Source: Bacteroidetes bacterium ADurb.Bin008
Lineage (GTDB): Bacteria; Bacteroidota; Bacteroidia; Bacteroidales; Tenuifilaceae
Assembly: GCA_002071445.1 (NCBI GenBank)
Contig: MWFE01000065.1
Location: 62,001-126,000, forward strand
Direction of reading: 5' to 3'
Length of the DNA: 64,000 nucleotides
Shown here piece by piece: positions 53,806 through 63,195 of the stretch. The translations under genes and the position numbers were made by a program. The notes below the pieces were generated by a model. It was not told the DNA's origin. It ran no database searches and saw nothing but the letters and a program-made list of their open reading frames with translations. Position 1 is the stretch's first letter; every line of letters begins with the position of its first letter.

Positions 53806-55254
53806 ATGGCCAACGAACAGGATAAGATAATCCATGAGGTAACCGGACAGGACTACAAGTACGGCTTCGTTACGGAAATCGAAACCGAAACCATACCCAA
53901 AGGGTTGAGTGAGGAGGTAGTACGAACCATTTCGCAAAAGAAGGGTGAGCCCCAATGGATGCTCGATTTTCGATTAAAGGCTTTCCGCCACTGGGAGACC
54001 ATGGAGATGCCCCGATGGGCACATCTGGAGATTCCCGAGATCGATTTTCAGGATATTATATACTACGCTGCACCCAAGCAGAAACCAAAATACAAGGATT
54101 TGGATGAGGTTGACCCCGAGTTGCTGGATACGTTCAACCGCTTGGGCATACCTCTGGAAGAGCAGAAAATTCTCTCGGGGGTAGCCGTTGATGCTGTCAT
54201 GGACAGCGTATCGGTTAAAACCACATTCCGCGAGACCCTTGCCGAGCATGGCATTATTTTTTGCTCCATGAGCGAGGCCATTAAAGACCACCCCGATCTG
54301 GTGAAAAAGTACCTGGCCTCGGTGGTGCCTGTCACCGACAACTTTTTTGCCGCTTTGAACTCGGCCGTTTTCAGCGATGGCAGCTTCTGCTACATCCCCA
54401 AGGGGGTGAGATGCCCCATGGAGTTGAGCACTTACTTCCGCATAAATGCGGCCAACACGGGACAGTTTGAGCGTACGCTCATTGTGGCCGACGATGACAG
54501 CTACGTATCGTATCTCGAGGGCTGCACTGCTCCCCAGCGCGACGAGAATCAGCTGCATGCCGCCGTGGTGGAAATAGTGGTAATGGAAAATGCAGAGGTG
54601 AAGTACTCCACGGTACAAAACTGGTATCCGGGCGATAAGCAGGGCAATGGCGGAATATACAACTTTGTCACCAAGCGCGGAATTTGCAGGGGGAACAACA
54701 GTAAGATCTCGTGGACGCAGGTGGAAACGGGATCGGCCATCACATGGAAGTACCCCAGCTGCATCCTGAAGGGCGACAACTCGTACGGAGAGTTTTACTC
54801 CGTGGCCGTCACCAACAACCACCAGCAGGCCGACACGGGTACCAAGATGATACACGTGGGGAAGAGTACCCGCAGCCGCATCGTTTCCAAGGGCATTTCG
54901 GCAGGTGTGAGCAACAACAGTTACCGCGGTCTGGTTAAGGTGCTTAAGGGTGCAGAAAATTCACGCAACTTCTCACAGTGCGATTCTCTGCTGCTTGGCG
55001 ACAAGTGTGGGGCCCACACATTCCCCTACATAGAGGTGGACAACCCCACGGCCGTTGTGGAGCACGAGGCCACAACCTCGAAAATCGGGGAAGACCAACT
55101 CTTCTACTGCAACCAGCGGGGTATATCCACCGAGGATGCGGTGGCGCTCATCATCAATGGGTACGCCAAGGAAGTGCTCAATAAGCTCCCCATGGAGTTT
55201 GCCGTGGAGGCACAGAAACTACTTCAGATAAGCCTAGAGGGAAGCGTTGGATAA
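53806..55254 (+). CDS. sufB: Fe-S cluster assembly protein SufB
   Basis: 482 residues, typical for Suf[60 protein letters not shown], the segment beginning SYLEGCTAP, and [19 protein letters not shown] are strongly conserved SufB blocks. It forms the SufBC2D scaffold that builds Fe-S clusters in the cytosol. It is the first gene of sufB-sufC-sufD-sufS, with small gaps, and may be regulated by the upstream region 53505-53805. Confidence 0.97.
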   Translation: MANEQDKIIHEVTGQDYKYGFVTEIETETIPKGLSEEVVRTISQKKGEPQWMLDFRLKAFRHWETMEMPRWAHLEIPEIDFQDIIYYAAPKQKPKYKDLDEVDPELLDTFNRLGIPLEEQKILSGVAVDAVMDSVSVKTTFRETLAEHGIIFCSMSEAIKDHPDLVKKYLASVVPVTDNFFAALNSAVFSDGSFCYIPKGVRCPMELSTYFRINAANTGQFERTLIVADDDSYVSYLEGCTAPQRDENQLHAAVVEIVVMENAEVKYSTVQNWYPGDKQGNGGIYNFVTKRGICRGNNSKISWTQVETGSAITWKYPSCILKGDNSYGEFYSVAVTNNHQQADTGTKMIHVGKSTRSRIVSKGISAGVSNNSYRGLVKVLKGAENSRNFSQCDSLLLGDKCGAHTFPYIEVDNPTAVVEHEATTSKIGEDQLFYCNQRGISTEDAVALIINGYAKEVLNKLPMEFAVEAQKLLQISLEGSVG

Positions 55255-55282
55255 GAATAATTTAAAATACACTACAGTGAAT

Positions 55283-56047
55283 ATGCTATCGATAAAAAAT
55301 TTACATGCCGGTATCAACGGGAATAAAATTTTGAACGGAATAAACCTGGAGGTTAAGGCCGGCGAAACTCATGCCATAATGGGGCCCAACGGCTCCGGCA
55401 AAAGCACCCTGAGCGCAGTATTGGCCGGGCGCGATATCTTTGAGGTGACTCAGGGCGAAATCACTTTCAACGGGAAAAATATTTTCGACATGTCGCCCGA
55501 ACAACGGTCGAGAGAGGGGCTGTTCCTCAGCTTCCAATACCCGGTGGAAATTCCCGGCGTGAGCATGGTCAACTTTATGAAGACAGCCATCAACGAGCAT
55601 CGCAAGTATAAGGGTCTGGAGCCCCTGTCGGCTTCCGATTTCCTTAAGCTGATGCGCGACCGAAAGGAACTGGTTGAAATTGATGCAGCCCTTACCAATC
55701 GCGCTGTTAATGAGGGATTTAGCGGTGGTGAAAAGAAGAGAAACGAGATTTTTCAGATGGCCATGCTGGAGCCAAAACTATCCATCCTCGATGAAACCGA
55801 CTCAGGACTTGATATCGACGCCCTGCGCATTGTTGCCAACGGGGTAAATAAACTCAAACGCCCCGACAATGCAACCATCGTCATCACACACTACCAAAGG
55901 TTACTCGACTACATCATCCCCGACTTTGTGCATATCCTCTATAACGGCAGGATTGTGAAAACTGGCGGGAAGGAACTGGCACTCGAACTGGAGGAAAAGG
56001 GGTACGACTGGATAAAAAATACCGAAGAATCAGAATCAAACCTCTAA
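55283..56047 (+). CDS. sufC: Fe-S cluster assembly ATPase SufC
   Basis: 254 residues from MLSIKNLHAGINGNKIL; the frame continues 36 bp upstream into the sufB end, which is not conserved. The Walker A motif is GPNGSGKST, the Q-loop LSFQYPVEIPGV, the ABC signature FSGGEKKRNE, Walker B LSILDETDSGLD, and the switch histidine is in ITHYQRLL. SufC powers the SufB-SufD scaffold by ATP hydrolysis. Gaps: 28 bp to sufB, 55 bp to sufD. Confidence 0.97.
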   Translation: MLSIKNLHAGINGNKILNGINLEVKAGETHAIMGPNGSGKSTLSAVLAGRDIFEVTQGEITFNGKNIFDMSPEQRSREGLFLSFQYPVEIPGVSMVNFMKTAINEHRKYKGLEPLSASDFLKLMRDRKELVEIDAALTNRAVNEGFSGGEKKRNEIFQMAMLEPKLSILDETDSGLDIDALRIVANGVNKLKRPDNATIVITHYQRLLDYIIPDFVHILYNGRIVKTGGKELALELEEKGYDWIKNTEESESNL

Positions 56048-56102
56048 TCTGCAACCAAATAGTACATTCCGATAATTGCCATTGGATTTCTAAAGATGCA
56101 TT

Positions 56103-57470
56103 ATGAAACCAACAGTAAACATATCGCCCAAAGAGGATTTCATCAACCTTTACTTGGATAACCTTGATCTGATTACCGAGAACTCGTCCGGCGTGCTGAA
56201 TGCAGTCCGCCAGTCGGCACTAGAAAATTTTAAACTTCTGGGATTTCCCGGTTTGAAAAATGAGAAGTACAAGTATATGAAGGTGGAGGCTTTTTTTACG
56301 GGCGATTATGAGAAGTACTTCACCCCCAAGCGAATCACGTTCAATGTGGACGATATTTTCCGTTGCGACATACCCTCGTTGGATACCCATTTGGCCCTTA
56401 CCCTCAACGGATTCTACCTCAGCAATCCGCACCCCATTTCGGAGTTTGAGAACGGGGTCATCGTGGGCAGCCTGGCCGAAGCGGCCAAAAAGTATCCCAA
56501 CGTGGTGGGTAAGTACTACAACTCGCTTTCGGGAAACGATGCTGACGACGGATTGGTGGCGCTCAATACGGCCTTTGCGCAGGATGGTGTATTTATCTAT
56601 ATCCCCAAAGGGGTAAGGGTTGACAAACCTGTTCAAATCATTAACCTGCTGATGAGCGATGAGCAGCAGCTGGTTCAGTACCGCAACCTGATTATTGCCG
56701 AGGAGGGTTCGCAGGTCGAAATTGCCATCTGCGACCATACCCTGTCCCCCGAAAAGTTCCTCTCCAACGTTGTCACGGAGATTTTCACCAACGGCAATGC
56801 CAGTATTGACCTTGTGTGCATGCAGAATCAGCATAACGATACCGCCCAGTTTACTCACATCTTTGGTCAGCAGGAGAAAGACTCGAAGCTTGTAACCAAC
56901 ACCATTTCACTTCATGGTGGAACTATTCGTAACAATATCAACATTCTGCTGAATGGTGAGGGAAGTGAGAGTCACACCTACGGGCTTTCATTGGTTGACC
57001 GGACACAGCATGTTGACATGTACTCCTTTATTGAACATGCCAAGCCCAACTGCACCAGCTTTGAGCAGTACAAGGCCATCCTCGATGATCAAGCCACGGG
57101 GGCATTCAATGGAAGAATTTTGGTTAGAAAGGATGCTCAAAAGACTCAGGCATTCCAAAGCAACAACAACCTGCTGCTCACCGCCGATGCCCGTATGTTC
57201 ACCAAACCACAGCTGGAAATTTATGCCGATGATGTGAAGTGCAGCCATGGCGCCACGGTGGGTCAACTGGATTTGGAAGCCAAGTTTTACATGCAATCCC
57301 GAGGGATTAGCGAAAGGGAGGCCAAGCTGCTTCTCATGTTTGGCTTTGCCCACGATGTGGTGGGGCATATTAAAATTGAAGCCCTGCGCGACAGGATTGA
57401 CGAATTGGTAAACAAGCGGTTGAGGGGCGAACTCTCGCGATGCCACAATTGCCCAATGCATTGCTATTAA
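56103..57470 (+). CDS. sufD: Fe-S cluster assembly protein SufD
   Basis: 455 residues with the SufBD-core beta-helix: YIPKGVRVDKPVQIINLL, FNGRILVRKDAQKTQAFQSNNNLLLT, and the conserved AxxxCSHGATVGQLD stretch (CSHGATVGQLDLEAKFY). It pairs with SufB in SufBC2D and takes part in iron acquisition. The extreme C-terminus CHNCPMHCY has three closely spaced cysteines, which I have not seen as a fixed family feature. It lies 55 bp after sufC and 21 bp before sufS. Confidence 0.95.
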   Translation: MKPTVNISPKEDFINLYLDNLDLITENSSGVLNAVRQSALENFKLLGFPGLKNEKYKYMKVEAFFTGDYEKYFTPKRITFNVDDIFRCDIPSLDTHLALTLNGFYLSNPHPISEFENGVIVGSLAEAAKKYPNVVGKYYNSLSGNDADDGLVALNTAFAQDGVFIYIPKGVRVDKPVQIINLLMSDEQQLVQYRNLIIAEEGSQVEIAICDHTLSPEKFLSNVVTEIFTNGNASIDLVCMQNQHNDTAQFTHIFGQQEKDSKLVTNTISLHGGTIRNNINILLNGEGSESHTYGLSLVDRTQHVDMYSFIEHAKPNCTSFEQYKAILDDQATGAFNGRILVRKDAQKTQAFQSNNNLLLTADARMFTKPQLEIYADDVKCSHGATVGQLDLEAKFYMQSRGISEREAKLLLMFGFAHDVVGHIKIEALRDRIDELVNKRLRGELSRCHNCPMHCY

Positions 57471-57491
57471 TTCGAAAAAAACTAAAATTCG

Positions 57492-58709
57492 ATGTCGTTC
57501 GATATCAACAAAATACGATCCGAATTTCCAATCCTCAACCGACAGGTTCATGGCAAGCCATTGGTTTACTTTGATAATGCTGCCACCACCCAAAAACCCC
57601 TATGCGTTCTCGAGACCATACGTCACTTCCATAATCAGATAAACGCAAATATTCACAGGGGTGTACACAAGCTGAGCGACGAATCGACACAGGCATACGA
57701 GGATGCGCGCGAAACCGTGAGGGCTTTTATCAACGCCAAAAACACCCGCGAAATAGTCTTCACCTCGGGAGCAACTGCCAGCATCAACCTGGTGGCATTT
57801 TCATTTGGTGAGGCGTTTGTTCGCGAGGGCGATGAGGTAATCGTTTCGGAGATGGAGCACCACTCCAACATCGTGCCGTGGCAAATGCTGTGCGAGAGGA
57901 AAAAAGCCACTCTCACAGTGCTACCCATGAACGACAATGGGGAGTTGATGGTCGAAAAACTGGATGAGCTCATTGGCCCGAAAACAAAAATTTTGGCCGT
58001 AACCCAGCTGTCAAACTCACTAGGTACGATAACTCCAGTCAAAGAGATAATTGCACTGGCACACTCGCACAATGTGAAGGTGTTGGTGGATGGTGCTCAG
58101 GGCGTAAAGCACGATGCCGATGTGCAGGATATGGATGCCGATTTTTACGTTTTCTCTGGGCACAAGATATACGGGCCAACAGGCATTGGCGTGCTCTACG
58201 GCAAGGAGAAGCTGCTCGAGGTACTTCCTCCCTGGCAAGGCGGAGGCGACATGATTTCCAGGGTTTCGTTCGACACGACTACCTACAACGACCTACCTTT
58301 TAAGTTTGAGGCTGGAACAGCCAATTTTATCGGCGCAGCCGGTTTGGCCACCGCACTCCAATACTACCAATCCGTTGGCATCGAAGCAGCCACCCGATAC
58401 GAGGAGGAGTTGCTCCAATACGCCACACAGCGGCTAACCTCTTTGGATGACATACGCATTATCGGTACTGCACTGCACAAGGCAGCTATACTATCATTCC
58501 TGGTGGGCAATATTCACCCCTACGATACCGGAATGATCCTCGACAAGTTGGGCATTGCCGTTCGTACCGGCGCCCATTGCACCGAGCCGGTGATGACACA
58601 CTACGGGATAGATGGAACGGTTAGGGCATCACTGGCCTTTTACAACACAAGGGAGGAGGTTGACAGGCTGATTGAAGGAGTAGAAAGGGTAAAATTGATG
58701 TTTGGCTAA
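57492..58709 (+). CDS. sufS: Cysteine desulfurase SufS
   Basis: 405 residues, a group II class-V PLP enzyme. The start YFDNAATTQKP is typical, the PLP lysine is in SGHKIYGPTGIGVLYG, and the active-site cysteine is in RTGAHCTEPV near residue 363. It removes sulfur from cysteine and passes it to SufE, encoded 2.6 kb downstream, and then to SufB. Its stop overlaps that of the phosphatase gene on the other strand by 4 bp. Confidence 0.97.
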   Translation: MSFDINKIRSEFPILNRQVHGKPLVYFDNAATTQKPLCVLETIRHFHNQINANIHRGVHKLSDESTQAYEDARETVRAFINAKNTREIVFTSGATASINLVAFSFGEAFVREGDEVIVSEMEHHSNIVPWQMLCERKKATLTVLPMNDNGELMVEKLDELIGPKTKILAVTQLSNSLGTITPVKEIIALAHSHNVKVLVDGAQGVKHDADVQDMDADFYVFSGHKIYGPTGIGVLYGKEKLLEVLPPWQGGGDMISRVSFDTTTYNDLPFKFEAGTANFIGAAGLATALQYYQSVGIEAATRYEEELLQYATQRLTSLDDIRIIGTALHKAAILSFLVGNIHPYDTGMILDKLGIAVRTGAHCTEPVMTHYGIDGTVRASLAFYNTREEVDRLIEGVERVKLMFG

Positions 58710-60079
58710 ATCAACCCCGCAACCCGGAATCCCATCACCAATACATCATCGAACTGATGAATCTCGCCCTTCCAATCTTCGAATCTTTGGGTAAGGATTT
58801 CACGCTGCTCATCCATAGGCAATTTATGATTTTCGAGCAGTGCCAGTTGTAAATTTTCCCGCTTGAATTTCTTAAAATTGGCTCCGCCAAACTGGTCGTA
58901 AAAGCCATCAGAGAACATGTAAATACACTCAGTACCATCTAAATCGATGGTATGATTAGTGAAAGCCTCCTTCTCCACAGGGAAAATGCCGATTGGCATT
59001 TTGTCGGGTGAATATTCAAATATCTCATTCCCCTTGATGACAATTAGCGGAATAAATGCACCCGAATAGTAAAGTTTTTTCTTATTCCGATCGATTATGC
59101 AAAGCGCCATATCCATCCCATCGCGCGTATCATAAGGATTATTGGTCTGCCTAAGGGTTGTTTTTATACTTGTCCTAAGCCGTTTGAGCAGCATTGCCGG
59201 ATCGATAACACCCTCCTTCACCACCTCGTTGAGAAGCGATATCCCAAGGATACTCATAAAAGCTCCCGAAACGGCATGACCTGTGCAATCTGCCACTACC
59301 ACCAACGTGTATTGCTCAACAGTTTTCACCCAGTAAAAATCGCCACTCACTATATTCTTGGGTAGGTAAAGAACGAAATGCTCTTTAAGGTGCTTGTCAA
59401 GAATTTCATTCGAAGGCAGCAAAGCTGTCTGAATCCGCTTGGCATATTCTATGTTCTCAGTAATTTCCTGATTCTGTTTAAACAAAAGATCGCGCTGGGT
59501 TTCAATCTCCTCGTTACGCAAATCGAGTTGCCTGTTCTTCCCCTCAATCTCTTGCTTCTGCTGAAGAATCTTCAGGTTTATTTTACGTTTTTGGATATAG
59601 GCAAAAACAATTAGCCCGGCAAAGATGGCCAGCACAACAATCCCTCCCGTTAATGCCTGTGATAGTATCTTCTGTTGCCTTAAATCGGCATTCTTCCTTT
59701 CAATATCAGCTTTCTGCAGAACTATTTCCTTCTCTTTCTTTTGGGTTTCGTATAAAATGCTATACTCATCGATTTGCCTACTTCTTTCCTCATTAAAAAT
59801 ACTATCTTTCACAGCATTCGCCATTTCATAAAGATCGTATGCCTCCCTATAATCATTCTCTTCCTTATATATTGACGATTGAAGCATGAGGTTTTCTAAC
59901 TTTAATTTTTTGGAGTCCATTAGTAAGGCGTATTCAAAAGATCTCTTTAAATCGTCCTTGGCTCCATCCCTATCGCTCAACATCAATCTAATCCTCGCCC
60001 TGATTATTAACGATTTTGCAACTCCTTGTCTGCTGCCAATTTCATTGTATGTTTTAATGGCTTGGTTAATAAATTTCAT
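58706..60079 (-). CDS. SpoIIE/PP2C-type serine phosphatase, 3' part of an interrupted gene
   Basis: 457 residues from ATG 60079. The N-terminal 110 residues are TPR-like, then a transmembrane helix (GGIVVLAIFAGLIVFAYI, about 148-165), a coiled coil to about 210, and a PP2C/SpoIIE domain with DCTGHAVSGAFMSILG and YMFSDGFYDQFGG holding metal-binding aspartates. Enzymes of this type dephosphorylate serine on regulators such as anti-sigma antagonists. Reading upstream in the same frame reaches a TGA at 60107-60109 and then the TPR protein, so this looks like the 3' part of a single TPR-TM-PP2C gene. The ATG at 60079 may still allow separate translation. Confidence 0.85.
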   Translation of the reverse strand: MKFINQAIKTYNEIGSRQGVAKSLIIRARIRLMLSDRDGAKDDLKRSFEYALLMDSKKLKLENLMLQSSIYKEENDYREAYDLYEMANAVKDSIFNEERSRQIDEYSILYETQKKEKEIVLQKADIERKNADLRQQKILSQALTGGIVVLAIFAGLIVFAYIQKRKINLKILQQKQEIEGKNRQLDLRNEEIETQRDLLFKQNQEITENIEYAKRIQTALLPSNEILDKHLKEHFVLYLPKNIVSGDFYWVKTVEQYTLVVVADCTGHAVSGAFMSILGISLLNEVVKEGVIDPAMLLKRLRTSIKTTLRQTNNPYDTRDGMDMALCIIDRNKKKLYYSGAFIPLIVIKGNEIFEYSPDKMPIGIFPVEKEAFTNHTIDLDGTECIYMFSDGFYDQFGGANFKKFKRENLQLALLENHKLPMDEQREILTQRFEDWKGEIHQFDDVLVMGFRVAGLI

Positions 60080-60106
60080 ACTTTCGGCCGTATGTTTCTT
60101 CTTCCA

Positions 60107-61084
60107 TCAAAAAATGGCCATATCGGAATATACATTGGCAACACCGTTAGGATCGGAGATATCTTCAAAGATTTTCAGTGCTGATTGAAAGTGTCTTAGA
60201 GTTTCATCAGAATCACCTTCTATTAGAATGTTCCCCAGTTGGTTATGTGCATAGCCCATGCCTAACAAATGGTTTGTCTCCTGAAATAGATTAAGCGATT
60301 GTATATAATATTGCTTTGCCTGTTCAAACTGATTCCAGTCGTAATAAATATTCCCGATGCTATAATAGACAGCCCCAATTTCCCTTCTATTGCCTTCCAA
60401 TTCATGGATTTTCAGTGCGGCCAGGTACATTTTTAGGGCATTGGGATAATCTCCCAAATTTTTAAAGATCAATCCAATATTCACGTAAATTTGCGCAAAG
60501 CGAGCACTATCGCCAATCGTTTGGTAAATTCTTAACGCCGATTCATTTAAGGCTAACGATTTGGCAAATTCACCCTTGGTTTGATAAACGTTGGACAAAT
60601 TTCCCATGGCCATGGCAACCGATGCCGAATCGGCTGCCAGCCTTGAATGCTTCAATGAACGATCGAAATACACAATGGAACTATCGTTTAAACCTGTTTC
60701 ATTGTATATTGCCCCCAGATTATTGAATGTTTTTGATAGCTGTGAGTGGTTTTCTAACCTCTGATTGATGATTACTGACAGGTTATAAAATTTAATGGCG
60801 CTATCGGGAATCCCCCTGAAATAGTAAACCAAACCCAAATTGTGGTAGGCCAATGCTTTATCCTTATTCTCCGAATCAGAAAGACTGAGGGCTTGCCTTG
60901 CGTAATCTTCAGCCTCATCGAGGCTGGTTGATAGGGAAAGCCTGGCCAATTGGTTCAGCAAAGGGATTTTCTTTGCCTTTTCAGCTTTTTTAAGTTCATG
61001 CTTTAAACTATCGATTACGATTGATTGGGAGTATGATAAGGTGTAGTTTAAAAGCAGTAAAACCAACAGAAGATTTAAACGCAT
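60107..61084 (-). CDS. TPR-repeat protein, 5' part of the interrupted phosphatase gene
   Basis: 325 residues from MRLNLLLVLLLLNYTLSYSQ (61084), which is a signal peptide; a TTG at 61111 is an upstream alternative. About seven tetratricopeptide repeats follow (for example AYHNLGLVYYFRGIPDSAIKFY, TFNNLGAIYNETGLNDSS, YYSIGNIYYDWNQFEQAKQYY). It ends at TGA 60107-60109 (in ...YSDMAIF), and the same frame continues without further stops through KKKHTAESMKFINQAIKTY into the phosphatase. TPR-TM-PP2C proteins of this order, with a periplasmic sensor and cytoplasmic phosphatase, are common in Bacteroidota. I infer a nonsense mutation or readthrough. Confidence 0.8.
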   Translation of the reverse strand: MRLNLLLVLLLLNYTLSYSQSIVIDSLKHELKKAEKAKKIPLLNQLARLSLSTSLDEAEDYARQALSLSDSENKDKALAYHNLGLVYYFRGIPDSAIKFYNLSVIINQRLENHSQLSKTFNNLGAIYNETGLNDSSIVYFDRSLKHSRLAADSASVAMAMGNLSNVYQTKGEFAKSLALNESALRIYQTIGDSARFAQIYVNIGLIFKNLGDYPNALKMYLAALKIHELEGNRREIGAVYYSIGNIYYDWNQFEQAKQYYIQSLNLFQETNHLLGMGYAHNQLGNILIEGDSDETLRHFQSALKIFEDISDPNGVANVYSDMAIF

Positions 61085-61282
61085 CTCATTCCATTTAAAA
61101 TTCGGTATCAAAAGTAGCTATTGGGATTGACAATAATTGCATAAAATCATAAGAAACGAATCAATTCATTCCGGTTTTGCGGAATAGCCCTTTCCTCCTC
61201 TGCCCATTATTCCATTGCAAATAGAACTGCGCTTTGGACGATTATTTATTAAATAAAATTTATCTGCCAGAATACTTTACAT

Positions 61283-61290
61283 TATATTTG
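61283..61290 (+). promoter_or_regulatory. -7 box before sufE
   Basis: TATATTTG (TAnnTTTG) lies 25 bp before the sufE start in the divergent spacer with the TPR gene. No good -33 box was seen. Confidence 0.5.
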
Positions 61291-61315
61291 CAGCCGGATA
61301 GATGTTTGTGCCAAT

Positions 61316-61741
61316 ATGACTATAAATCAGACACAGGATCAGATAGTTGACGAGTTCAGCATGTTCGACGACTGGATGGATCGCTACCAGCAGCTTATCG
61401 ACATTGGCAATGACTTGAAGCCCCTCGATCCAAAAAAGAAAACCCCGCAGCACCTCATCAACGGGTGCCAAAGTAAGGTTTGGGTTGAAGCCGAACTGGT
61501 TGACGGTAAGATTATTTTCGCTGCCGACAGCGATGCCATCATCACCAAGGGCATTATTGCCCTGCTCATCCGCGTGCTGAGCGGTCAATCGCCCAAGGCC
61601 ATACTGGATGCCGACCTCTACTTCATCGATCGCATAGGGCTTAAGGAGAACCTCTCTCCCACCCGCTCCAACGGCCTTCTGGCCATGATCAAACAGATGA
61701 AGCTCTACGCCCTGGCATTCCAGTCCAAGTTGGAGGGATAG
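61316..61741 (+). CDS. sufE: SufE family sulfur acceptor
   Basis: 141 residues. The sulfur-accepting cysteine is in HLINGCQSKVWVEAEL near residue 50, and the block DSDAIITKGIIALLIRVLSGQSP is strongly SufE-like. It stimulates SufS and carries persulfide to SufB. It sits apart from sufBCDS, separated by the phosphatase gene on the other strand, and is followed 52 bp later by a SufT-like gene. Confidence 0.95.
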   Translation: MTINQTQDQIVDEFSMFDDWMDRYQQLIDIGNDLKPLDPKKKTPQHLINGCQSKVWVEAELVDGKIIFAADSDAIITKGIIALLIRVLSGQSPKAILDADLYFIDRIGLKENLSPTRSNGLLAMIKQMKLYALAFQSKLEG

Positions 61742-61793
61742 ATGTAAACCTTTCACAACAGCACTTGTTATATATTCAGTAAAAAAGCAGACT

Positions 61794-62117
61794 ATGAGCA
61801 GCCCAATTGATATCCTTGCCGTGGAGGCAAGCATTGTGAAAACCCTGAAGGATATTTACGATCCTGAAATCCCAGTGAACATTTACGATTTGGGGCTTAT
61901 CTACGAGGTGGATGTGAGCGACAATGGCGTAGCCACTGTAACCATGACCCTAACCGCACCCAACTGCCCCATGGCCGACCAGCTTCTCAGCGAGGTGGAG
62001 GAAAAGGTTGGAGCAGTGGAAGGTGTTTCGAAGGCACAAATTAAACTTACATTCGATCCTCCATGGGATAAGGGCATGATGAGCGAAGAGGCCATGCTTG
62101 AGCTGGGTTTCCTGTAG
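61794..62117 (+). CDS. MIP18/DUF59 Fe-S assembly protein (SufT-like)
   Basis: 107 residues of the MIP18 (DUF59) family: VKTLKDIYDPEIPVNIYDLGLIYEV at the start and TLTAPNCPMADQLLSEVEEKV with the conserved cysteine. Members called SufT or PaaD-like take part in Fe-S cluster maturation. The position after sufE and close to sufBCDS supports that role. It is a cytosolic single-domain protein with no extra domain. Confidence 0.9.
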   Translation: MSSPIDILAVEASIVKTLKDIYDPEIPVNIYDLGLIYEVDVSDNGVATVTMTLTAPNCPMADQLLSEVEEKVGAVEGVSKAQIKLTFDPPWDKGMMSEEAMLELGFL

Positions 62118-62176
62118 TATTTTATTGCCGCTCAATTTTTCAGCTTCAAAGCGAATTTTCAACATACCTTTTGTAG

Positions 62177-62184
62177 TATCTTTG
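62177..62184 (+). promoter_or_regulatory. -7 box before the YitT-family gene
   Basis: TATCTTTG lies 27 bp before the start codon at 62212, implying a separate transcript from the SufT-like gene. The -33 element is unclear. Confidence 0.5.
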
Positions 62185-62211
62185 CCACCCATTTTAAATA
62201 CACCTTTATCT

Positions 62212-63090
62212 ATGGTACTGAAACCCATTTTAAAGAATATTCGAGTTTACTCGCTCATCATTTTCGGGCTTGCCCTTTACGCTCTCTCGTGGACAGCGTT
62301 TTTAATTCCGCACCGGATTACCGGCGGAGGAGTTTCGGGTATTGGCGCTTTGATTTACTATGCCACCGGATTCCCTTTGGGTTACACTTACTTCATAATA
62401 AACGTTGTTCTTATACTTGTGGCCATTAAAATGCTGGGGGCTAACTTTGGCGTTAAAACCATTTTCGGGGTTATAGCCGGATCTATTCTGCTATCCGTAC
62501 TCCAAAAGGTTATCACCATACCCATCATTGAAGACAAATTGCTGTCGGCCATTATCGGAGGTATTCTGGCCGGTGTCGGGCTGGGTATCATCTTTACTCA
62601 GGGAGGTAGCACCGGGGGGACAGATATTATCGCCATGATTATCAACAAGTATCGAAACGTTAGTCCGGGTCGAGTGATACTCATGTGCGATGTTTTTATC
62701 ATTGGCTCATCATTCCTGGTGCTCACCGAACTGGTTCCTGTAAAGCGTATCGAAACCATAGTTTATGGTTACGTTACCATGGCCATCACCGCCTACGTCA
62801 TCGATGCTGTTCTCTCGGGTAATCGCCAGTCGGTGCAGATGTTCATCTTCTCCAAGAAGTACGATGAAATATCGGATCGCATCACTAAACAAATAGGCCG
62901 AGGGGTAACCGTTATCGATGGGCAGGGCTGGTACACCAAGGAGAATCTGAAAGTGGCCATAACGCTGGTACGAAAACATGAGTCGAGTGACATCTATAAA
63001 ATCATCAAAGAGATAGATCCTGAAGCATTTATATCCGTTGCCAACGTTATGGGGGTATATGGGCGGGGGTTTGAAAAAATAAAATTGTAA
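62212..63090 (+). CDS. YitT family membrane protein (DUF2179)
   Basis: 292 residues from MVLKPILKNIR; the longer frame from 62098 crosses the promoter box and is not conserved. There are five to six transmembrane helices in the first 190 residues, with the family blocks HRITGGGVSGIGALIYYATGF and FTQGGSTGGTDIIAMIINKY. A cytoplasmic DUF2179 domain follows (RGVTVIDGQGWYTKENLKV). Its function is unknown; the family is widespread in Bacteria. Confidence 0.92.
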   Translation: MVLKPILKNIRVYSLIIFGLALYALSWTAFLIPHRITGGGVSGIGALIYYATGFPLGYTYFIINVVLILVAIKMLGANFGVKTIFGVIAGSILLSVLQKVITIPIIEDKLLSAIIGGILAGVGLGIIFTQGGSTGGTDIIAMIINKYRNVSPGRVILMCDVFIIGSSFLVLTELVPVKRIETIVYGYVTMAITAYVIDAVLSGNRQSVQMFIFSKKYDEISDRITKQIGRGVTVIDGQGWYTKENLKVAITLVRKHESSDIYKIIKEIDPEAFISVANVMGVYGRGFEKIKL

Positions 63091-63195
63091 GAGGTTTCAC
63101 ACCCGGAACGAATTCATCCCCAAAGAAAATAATCGCCGATTGGATAGGAGTTTTACCGCATATTTCTTTAATTTGCGGCCAAATTACCGTTGCCA

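Noticed and set aside
53974-54855. A 293-codon minus-strand frame antisense to sufB
   Set aside because: sufB on the plus strand is highly conserved over the same bases; the antisense frame shows no recognisable motifs.
60077-60109. Selenocysteine insertion at the TGA in the TPR-phosphatase gene
   Set aside because: The hairpin after the TGA is only 5 bp and no selenocysteine genes are visible; a tetratricopeptide linker is also not a place where selenocysteine is expected.
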